Positions 55,765 through 64,000 of a stretch of DNA of 64,000 bases are shown here, one piece after another. The notes beneath the pieces are model-generated. The model was given only the letters and a program-made list of their open reading frames with translations. It did not search any database and was not told the DNA's origin. The stretch is from Mrakia gelida (Eukaryota; Basidiomycota; Tremellomycetes; Cystofilobasidiales; Mrakiaceae), in assembly GCA_024345305.1 (NCBI GenBank), contig BRON01000001.1, forward strand, positions 2,046,001 through 2,110,000, written 5' to 3'. The stretch's first letter is position 1. Each line of letters begins with the position of its first letter. The translations under genes were made by a program, and so were the position numbers.

Positions 55765-58700
55765 CTACAACTGAGCCTCGACCAACTGGAGAAACGAGAT
55801 TGAAAGACAAGATCAGGACCGACCAAACATGAGATTGCTTGGAGATGGGACGAACCTCGAGGTATCTCCCCTTCCTCGCGAGCAGCTCTTCGTGCGAGCC
55901 CGCTTCGACGATCCTCCCTCCATCGAGGACAAAAATCCTGTCCGCCCCTCGGATCGTGGAGAGACGATGAGCGACGGTTATTGTAGTTCTTCCAACCGAT
56001 GCTCGATCGAGAGCCTGCTGGACAAGAGCCTCGCTCTCATTGTCCAGTGCGCTGCGCGAGAAAAGAGGGACGACGAGGTCAGCTTGACTCAAAGGCGACG
56101 CGACGAGTCGAGGGGAGCGTACGAGGTAGCTTCGTCGAGCTGCAGAATTCGAAGATAAAAAGTCAGCTTCGGTGTGATGAGCAGGGAGCAGGGAAAAGGA
56201 AGAGGAGACGGAGCGAACCAGCAAGATCTTCGCATTTCGAAGCAACGCTCGAGCGATACAGAGGCGCTGAAAGCGAGGGAGGCAGGGAGAGAGGTCAGTA
56301 TATCTTACGTGAGATCGAGGTGGGGGGAGCGTGAGATTACCTGTCGCTGACCACCTGACATCGAGCCTCCCTTCAGCCCAATCTGCGAGTCGAAGGAAGA
56401 GGGAAGAGAGAGGACGAAGTCGAGGATTCGAGCTTGATCGCAGGCTTCTCGAAGCTCTTCTTCGGTGACCTCTCGGTTGAGTCCCAGCGTGAGGTTGAAG
56501 CGTACCTGGGAGGGAGGAGAAGAGAAGAAGGTCAGCATTGAAGCGAGGAGGTTGAGAAGAAAAAAACGACGCGACGCACAGAACCCTCGTAGAGGACCGC
56601 GTCCTGAGAAACGAGAGCGATTCGACCGTGGTGATCCGAGATATCGGCTGCCCGAATATCCTCTCCGTCGACGGTGATGGTTCCTCTCGAACTCTCGTAG
56701 AATCTCGCGAGAAGACCGAGTATCGAGCTCTTCCCTCCTCCCGACGGGCCTGCAAAACCACAGCAATTCGACGCGTCAGATGGGGTCTTCTCGTTCGAAG
56801 AGAGACTTTGAAGACTTACCACAGAAAGCAACTTTCTCTCCAGCACGAATGTGGAGGTCGAGAGAGTGGATGGCTGGTCGATCTGGTCTCGAAGGGTAGA
56901 CGAGCTCGATTCCTGAGAAGATGATCTCCGCTCCGTCGTTGGCGTCCTTCTTTGTGAGGGTGAAGGGAGGCCCAGATCGAGGGACGAGCTTGGCGACGAG
57001 GGGTATGCGTTCAAGCCATCTCGAGAAGGCTCTGAAGGAGTGGACCTGGAAGAAACGAAGGAGAGAAGTCAGTTCAAAGACGCGTCGAGGCTCCAGTCGC
57101 GGGGTGGACTCACTGCTCGACTGACGTCTCCAATGAAGGAGAAGGCCTTTCCGATAGCCAGGGCTCCGATGATCGCCGACTCGAAGAGAGCGTAGAGGGC
57201 TGTGGTTAGCCGGGAAGGGAAAAGGTAAACGTTAGAATTGAGCTGACCCAGTCGAGGGACGGCCGAGGGACGGAACTCACCAGTGATTGAGATGGATCCT
57301 CGAGCATACTGCTCCCCTCCGTACCACAAGATGAGAACCACCACAGCTGCGGACGCTGCTTGTCCCAGTCCGAAGCAGATCGATCCGAGAGCGAGCGAGG
57401 TTCGGTGCGCTTCAACGTCCGGCTGCTGAAGTCGATCGAACCTCTCGATGATGAAATCCTCCCGACCAAAGGCAGCGACGGTCTGAGGAAAGCGAAAGGA
57501 GGCGGATCAGTAGGACTCCGAGGGATGCGAGAGAGGGTAGAGGACTCACTCGAATCGCATCAATGGACTCGGCCACATGGCTCGTCGCCAAAACGAGCGG
57601 TTTCTCGCACTCTCCCTCGTATCGACCGAAGTAGAGGACCTCGAGGAATCCAACGGGGATGAGGATCAAGAGAGGGCTGAATCCGACGAGTGCCAAGTCC
57701 CAGGCGAGGACGAGACCGACGAGGATCGATCCGCCGAGGCTGAAGGTAAGGAAGAGAGAGGGGCGTGGTTAGCACGAACTCTCGAGTTGAGAGCTTCGGA
57801 GCTAGAAAGGGACACCTACTTGACGAGAGCGACTAGTAGTCTACCAGAAACCAGACCAGCTGCACTCGAGACTTGAGCTGTGTGGTTTCCGACACTCGAC
57901 GTGAGTCCTCCAGCTCCGTTCTGCTCATCGTCGAAGTAGCCGACCTCCTGAAAAAGTTCGAAATAGTTCAGGGTCAGGTTCGAAGTCGAGAAGAAGAGAA
58001 GAAGAGAAAATGCGAGACCAACCTGTCGCAAAATGGCCTCCGTTGCTGCCTTTCGCATGCGACGCGTCAAGCGTTGAGCACCCTTTTTGGTCAAAAGCAA
58101 GAAGTTCAGCTCAAGCTCAAGCGGGAGAGGAGTCAAGAGACAAACTCACACTCTCGAGCAGCCAGCTCTCGACGAAACAAAGGGCTAGGTTGGAGAGAGC
58201 GACGACGAGGAAGTAAAGGGCGAAGCGAGCGCTCTGGGATGCGACGAGATTCGGAACTCCTCCGGACAGAGCGTGAACCGTGAGCCCAGTCAACCATCCA
58301 CAGATCGGGAAGGAGGCTCCACTGCGAGAGATCGAGCGAAGAGAAGCGAGTCAGCTGAGAGGCTGAAGAAGACAAGGGAAGGAAGAGACGGGTACGCACA
58401 TCAGGAACGAGCAAGCGAGGCCGAGGACGAAGAACTTCCTCTGCTCTGCGATGTACGACAAGAACCTCTTGATCAAACCCCTCCTAGACGATCTACCCGC
58501 CTCAGCGTCGTCGAGCGATGCCTGAGCTTCCTCCGCTTGCTGGAGTCCGAGAGAGAATCCTTCCCGCGCTGTCGGTCGAGACGAAGATCGCGCGAGATCG
58601 TGGACGATGGGATGGGCGACGATTGATGGAGGTAAGTATCGGGGCTTTGGAGTGTAGCGGAGTTTGGAGGAGATGCCTTGAGGGAAGTAGTCGGTGTTGG

Positions 58701-61700
58701 AGGAGGAGGAGCGTCGAGTTTCGTCGTTGAGATTCGCTGAGTCGTCGTCCTCGGCGTGATGTCGTCGAAGCATCGTCCAGTAGGCGGCCTTGAGAGCGAC
58801 CAGCTCGTCGTGAGATCCTTCTTCGAGCTTCTTCCCTCCTCCCATGACAACGATCTTGCTGTTGTCGCGAGAAATGAAGGGCGGGAACGAGTCAGGGAAG
58901 GGAAGAAAGCGGGAGAAGAGAAGAAAAGGACAAACTCGGCATCTCGAACGGTCGAGAGACGATGAGCGATGAGCACAACGGTCATTCCCGTCTCCTTCTG
59001 CTCGACAGCGATGGCCTTCTGGAGTCGCCCTTCCGTCTGCGAGTCGAGAGCACTGCTCCCTTCGTCCATTATTAGGAGCCTCGGTCGTCGAACCAGAGCT
59101 CGAGCGACAGCGACTGTACAAATGCGAAAGTCAGTCTTCGAACTTCGACGCGACGAGACGACGAGGCACGAACTAAACCCAAAACTCACTCCTCTGCTTC
59201 TGTCCTCCGCTCAACACTCCCGTCTTCCCTCCCGAGACAAAAGTATGGATCCCCTTCGGTAGCCGCCGAACGAACGTCCAAGCCTGAGCCTGCTGAAGTG
59301 CAACTTGGCACAGATTTTGGACGACGTCGAGGTTCGATCGATCCAGCTTGAGTCCGTTCGCCGTCCCAGTGAGTCCGACGGAGACGTTTTCGAGGATGGT
59401 TCCGGCGAGGAGTTGAGGATCTTGAGCGACGATGGCAATTTGGGAGCGGAGGAAAGAGATCTGGAGGGAGGAGATGGGGTGGGAGCCGATGAAGATGTTG
59501 TTGGCGAGGGAAGAAGGGTTGGGGAGTTCGTACTGGCGAAGGAGAAGAGCGGCGATGGTAGACTTTCCAGAACCGGAGGCTGAAGAGTAAAGGGTGTATT
59601 TTGTGAATCAGTCAAAAGCCGAGAAGAGAAGCGCTGAGGAGTGACTCACCTCCAACGAGAGCAACGACCTGGACGGAAACAAGACGCGTCAAGTCAGTTC
59701 CGATTGATTCGACCTCTCCAGACTAGATTCGAAACTCACCTTCCCCTTGGAGATCGTGAGGGAGACGTCATCGAGACTCTTCTGGTTCAGCCTCGAAGGG
59801 AAGGCGAACGAGACCTTTCGGAGCTCGATGTCGAGACCTCCTCCGTCGTCGACCTGCTTCTCCGACGACGAGAAAGTGGTGAGACCGGCATGGTTCCGAT
59901 GGTCGATCCTAGATGGTCGTACGATCTCTTTTCGGATCCGTTCTTGAGCGAGGAGGCAGTCGTGGAAGCTCGTGATGTGAGGTCTGGCAAGAAAGAGGGA
60001 AGCGAAGTGAGGACGAACAATCAGCAGCAAAGACGAGTCTGCCGAGATTCGAAGTGCACTGTGCGAACAGAGGTTCAGACAGCTTCAAAAAATCACAGGA
60101 TGTTGACAATCGCTGAAGGAGAGCAGGATCAGAGGTCAGCATTGATAGAGAATCGAACCAAGTCGAGCGAGAAGAGCGATGCAGGGTGACGACTCACAGA
60201 ACATGGCGTTGAAGAGCGAGAAGAATGAGGTGATCAAACGACCCACATCGAGACCGTGGTATGCGACTTGCCCTCCTCCGTACCAGAATGCGAGAGCGTA
60301 AGCGATGAAGATGCCTGGAGGAAGAAAGGGGGAAGGAGTTGATCGGGGACGGGGTGGTGGTATGAGGGAAAGAGAGGGTCAGCGTTGCGTCGATGAAGGG
60401 AAAGGAGAGCAGGATAACCGGATGAACCATGATAGGAAGCGGCATATGTGAGCCCTCTGGAGATAGCGATGAATCGGCCGTCGACTTGGATCTGAGGAAG
60501 AGGATGGAAATCGTCAGAGCCGAGCCGAGTCGAAAGAAACGAGGTCGAGACGAGCGCTCACCTTCTGCAGATGCTGATCGTAAACGTTCACGAGCGGTTC
60601 TAGAGCCTGGAAGACCTTGACGATCCTGATCGAAGAGATGACTTGTTCGAGGAAGGAAGCGGCCTCTCCTTCGGTCTTCGACATGCGACTGGCGGCCTTG
60701 GAGGAGAACGAAGCTGAGCCGACAAAGCTGAAACGAGATGAAAGACGATCAGCCCAGTCTCGCGAGAATTTGAGGGGACAGAGGTACTCACACGATGACC
60801 GAGAATGGGAGGATGCAGAAGAGGACTCCAGCTACTCGAGGAGCCGCGTTGAACGATACGGTAACTGGGAGGGACGGAGAACGACCGCTCGCGTCAACGC
60901 CCGTCAAGGAAGATCCGAGAGAAACATGGGAGGACAAAATGGTTACTGACCTCCACAAAGTATTCCTGAGAGCGACCATAGGATGAATCTGTGGTTTGAA
61001 GGAAAAGAGAGTCAGCAGCGTTCAAGGGAAGCGACGCGCGAAAAGGAAAGAGCAAAAGAAAGACTCACCCCAACCTCTCACCCGTACCTGACTGCACGAG
61101 ACCAATATCTCGTTGAAGCCTCGAAGCGACCTCTCCAGGTCCGATCGTCTCGAAGTAAGTCTGATCCTGAGCGAGGACGGAGGCGAGATACGCGCGTCTC
61201 ATCCGAGCGACGATGCGAGAGGAAGCGAGCGACACTGCGAGAAACCAGACAAAGCAAACGTCAGCGACTGATCGAATAGTAGCGCGAAAGCATGAGAAGT
61301 AACTGGCTGCAGAAGAAGAACCCTCCCGAGAAGATCCAAAACGCAAAAGTAACTCCGATCATGATGTAGGTCGAGGAGAGGGAGACGGCGCGGATCATAT
61401 CTGGAGTGGGAGGAGAGCCGTCGGGAAGAGGAGAGACGATTCCTGTTGTCCATCTTCCGTAGATAAGATCGATGGCGGACATGGGGAGAGCGGCTGGAGA
61501 GGGATGAGAAGGGAAGAGAGACGGACGAAGGACGAAGGAGAAAGGAGGAGTGACGAAGGTCAGCTCGTTTCTCTCCATCCAGCTTTCAGACCGAGGATCG
61601 ACGTACATAGAAGAGCGCATACGACCCCGACGCAGTATAGCACGAGGTCTCCCGGACTAGCGTAGGAGAGGAAACTGAGGGGAAGAAGGGCGAAGTCAGC

Positions 61701-61987
61701 CTCGTTCGATGAGCTCGAAGCGGAACGTCGAAGAGAAATCTTCTTTCGTTGGCGCGAATCCTCGTGATCGAGACAGCTCAGGCTCGCAGATTGAAGTCAA
61801 GCACTCACTATAAAAACCCAGGGTAGGCTTTGAAGTTCTGGATCTGAGGAACGTCCTGCTTTCCGATGACGGCGTCGATTGGTCGAGGAGGAGAAAGGAA
61901 GTCGGAGGACGACGAGCTACTCCTCCTTCCCCCCTTCGACTCCTTAGTTGGCGAGATAGCGAGGGTTGGGTCTTCAGAGGCTGGCAT
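55765..61987 (-). CDS. Full-length ABCB (MDR/Ste6-type) ABC transporter
   Basis: Minus strand, [20 protein letters not shown] at 61987 to LVEAQL and TAG at 55767-55765. Order TMD1-NBD1-TMD2-NBD2, over twenty exons, about 1,300 residues. TMD1 includes [34 protein letters not shown] and [22 protein letters not shown]1: [14 protein letters not shown] (Walker A), [12 protein letters not shown] (Q-loop), [16 protein letters not shown] (signature), [17 protein letters not shown] (Walker B; DEGSS where most have DEATS), [16 protein letters not shown] (H-loop). TMD2 carries [20 protein letters not shown]2: [59 protein letters not shown] and [16 protein letters not shown]. Both ATP sites look complete. 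Part of Walker A is on a 19-nt exon (59650-59668) and part of NBD2 Walker B on a 17-nt exon (56123-56139). Such pumps export drugs, lipids or the farnesylated mating pheromone (Ste6); sequence alone does not decide. Confidence 0.92.
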
Positions 61988-62676
61988 GGTGGGAGAGAAG
62001 GTGGTGGACAGTGGTGTAGAGTCTGACAGTGAGGAACAGCGACAAAATCGAAACGCATCTTAACGCGCTCCCCTTGGCTGTTCGTTGGATTCCGAGCCCT
62101 CCGTTTGATCTTGATGAGAGCTTGACGAGGATCGATTTGATCTTGTCATAGGTAGGTGAGGAGCGGAGAGGGGCGAAGCAGGCACAGGGATGGTTGGCCG
62201 AGAAGAGAAAGGCGAAGGGAAGAGTGGGCTTGAAGGGGATGGAACGACTTGACAACTTGAGCTCGGCTTGAGAGGAGGATCCCGAGGGTTCCAAAGGGCT
62301 GCAGAGAGCGTGGAGCTCAGTGTTGACTCCTGACTAGCTAGGTCAGCGAAGTCCTGTCGTTGAGGCTGAGGGGTTGGTAAGGGGTGAAACGGAGAAGGAA
62401 GGGAGGAGGCGAGCTCGCAGAAGAGTTCGACAGATCAACAACCGGTCTGTTTGGTTCCGTCCAGTCGGAAAAATATGCATCGGAAGGCATTCAAGTCTCT
62501 TGAGATAGCCTTCAAAAGGCCTGATATCGCGTCCAGCAGCTCTCGGAGTCAAATTTGCGGGTGTGGAAGAGCCCGAAAAGTCGGTCCTTCTTTCTCGCCT
62601 CAAACCATCATCACCCCTCCCTCCCTTCCCTTCCCCCTCTCCGCCAGTTTCGCATCTCGTCTGCCCATCTTCGACT
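61988..62676. promoter_or_regulatory. Divergent promoter region, ABC transporter / TPR F-box gene
   Basis: About 690 bases between divergent starts. The right end has the pyrimidine-rich run (ccctccctcccttcccttcc, 62615-62634) usual before starts here. No gene is supported. Confidence 0.4.
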
Positions 62677-64000
62677 ATGTCAGAGCTTCCTAAGAGCTGG
62701 AAGGAACCCTTCGAGCAGGGTATCTCGTTCTACAAGGCCAAATCGTATGAGGAAGCTTTGACCGCCTTCGCCCTCGTGAGCTCTCTCCCTTCCTCCCCCT
62801 CCTTCCTTGCCTTCACGGCCTCCCTTCCCATCTTTCCTGCACGCTGCGAAGCCCGGAGCTGACTCTTGTACATCCTCTTTCTTGTGCAGGCTCTCAAAGT
62901 TGGAGGAAAACGCGTTGCTGTGCTCGATTCTAGAGCTGCCGTCCTCGAGAAGCTCGGTCGGCTCAAGGAGGCTCTTCAGGACGCGAGAGGCGTTATCGAG
63001 CTCACTCCTACGTCTGCTAAGGTGAGCCATGTCTTCCCACTGCACCAGGCGCGGGTAGGCATGTGCCGATATGAGTTGGAAGGTTTTCATCGACCTGGGA
63101 CGGGCAGGAGAAGGTCATGAAGGGGGCCGAGCAAACCTCTCATGCGATCCTCGTTCCTTCTTGACCCTCGAGCTCCTGCTGACTCCTTCCTGCTCTCTCT
63201 CTTTCCAGGGCTACCTCCGCTCTTCTCATCTCTTCGAACTCCTCAACCGCATCCCTCAAGCTCATCAGATGCTTCTCCTCGCCATCCCTCTCTCCCCTTC
63301 CTCCAACGCCGCCTCCCTCCAAGTTCGCCGCTTAGCCCTCGACGCGAAACTCGTCCTTCACCAGAAATCCAAAACCAACCACATCCAAACTCTTCCAGCA
63401 GAGATCCTCACCTCCATCGGTCATCTGCTCGTCGGATCGGACTCGGACGTCGCTCTCAAGCTCGCAGGAGTTTCCCTTCGCTGGAGATCCATCTTCCTCG
63501 ACGACGCGAAGGTCTGGTCGAGACTGAAGCTCGGGAAGAAGAGATCTCTTCCCAAAGCGAAGGCTTTCTGGGAGAGATCGAAGGGTATGCTGGAGGGACT
63601 GGAGATGGACGGAGTTCCATGGGAGTTGGTTCGGAAGGTGACGGAGATGGTGAACGAATCGTTCGGGAGGTTGAAGATCTTCAGGTGGAGAGTCGAGGTC
63701 CGCTGCGACGTCGGAATAGAGCTTCGAAGGTGGAGGGGTCGATTTAGCAACCTTCGTCAGCTTCGCTTGGAGCTCTGGCCCGCAGGATTCGACGGACGCG
63801 TCGCGAACATCGATCTCGACATGGTCTGGAACCTCCTCGCTGGCCCTTGCCTCCTCGAAACCCTAGACCTCCGCAACCTCAACACCCCAACCCTCATCCC
63901 ACCTCCTCACCTCGGATCCATCTCCTCCATCAAATACCTCAACCTCTCCTCCTTCACGCTCCTCAACCTCCCCTCCTCCTCCCTCGAGAACGACCTCTCT
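62677..64000 (+). CDS. TPR / F-box / LRR protein, Dia2/Pof3-like (partial)
   Basis: Starts MSELPKSWKEPFEQGISFYK at 62677 and runs off the window. Exons 1-3 form tetratricopeptide-like helices: KAKSYEEALTAFAL|ALKVG, AVLDSRAAVLEKLGRLKEAL, TPTSAK|GYLRSSHLFELL. All phases agree. Then comes an F-box-like segment, IQTLPAEILTSIGHLLV ... LKLAGVSLRWRSIFLDD with the usual LP-x-EIL start and W-R-x-I end. The region after it begins leucine-rich repeats: NLRQLRLELWPAGFDG, CLLETLDLRNLNTPTL and IKYLNLSSFTLLNLP. TPR, F-box, LRR is the layout of yeast Dia2 and fission-yeast Pof3, SCF ubiquitin-ligase receptors that work in replication-fork disassembly and genome stability. The call rests on domain order; the C-terminus is not visible. 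Confidence 0.75.

Noticed and set aside
1..64000. tRNA or rRNA genes
   Set aside because: I looked for GGTTCGANTCC-type B boxes with a matching A box and for conserved rRNA segments in intergenic regions and found none convincing.

Overview
The window reads as nuclear DNA of a GC-rich basidiomycete yeast. The best guess is Pucciniomycotina, Microbotryomycetes (Rhodotorula/Sporidiobolus/Microbotryum type). The signs are very intron-dense genes, small introns with GTGAGT-like donors and a recurring GCTGAC branch site, coding strand alternating gene by gene, C-ending codons and fungal gene families. All exon maps come from reading splice sites by eye, so outer coordinates are firmer than inner ones.

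Left part (1-12.7 kb): the C-terminal end of an endonuclease V, an unrecognised probably nuclear protein, an unrecognised membrane protein with a signal peptide, an old-yellow-enzyme flavin oxidoreductase, a secreted M43 metalloprotease whose zinc site is split by microexons, and mitochondrial ribosomal protein bL32m. Middle part (12.7-34.3 kb): a two-RRM RNA-binding protein, a coiled-coil protein, a RAP1-like BRCT/Myb protein with a C-terminal Cys-pair module, Mediator subunit 20, a FEX/CrcB fluoride exporter, a BBE-like FAD oxidase, an arrestin-like protein and a multi-pass membrane protein.

Right part (34.7-55.4 kb) is the most unusual. Four consecutive genes look like Golgi glycosyltransferases: GT18/MGAT5-like, a fungal GT-like gene, GT90/Cap10-like and O-fucosyltransferase-like. 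They form two divergent pairs. The second looks disrupted by frame breaks and in-frame TAG codons. The 3' part of the GT90 gene, introns and 3' flank included (40349-43040), recurs without visible change at 50714-53405. There it is inserted between 10-bp direct repeats (agccctgctt), the signature of DNA inserted at a staggered break. The copy sits about 150 bp upstream of a membrane-protein gene that carries an in-frame TAG. A small secreted Cys-containing protein lies between the copies.

Right end (55.7-64 kb): a full-length ABCB transporter with about twenty exons, then the start of a TPR/F-box/LRR protein of Dia2/Pof3 type.

Two window-wide patterns stand out. The palindrome GACGCGTC recurs about thirty times, mostly inside introns of unrelated genes. 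Microexons of 7-22 nt repeatedly carry catalytic motifs: the M43 zinc site, both ABC nucleotide-binding domains and the flavin loop of the oxidase. I found no tRNA, rRNA, CRISPR array or recognisable transposon.
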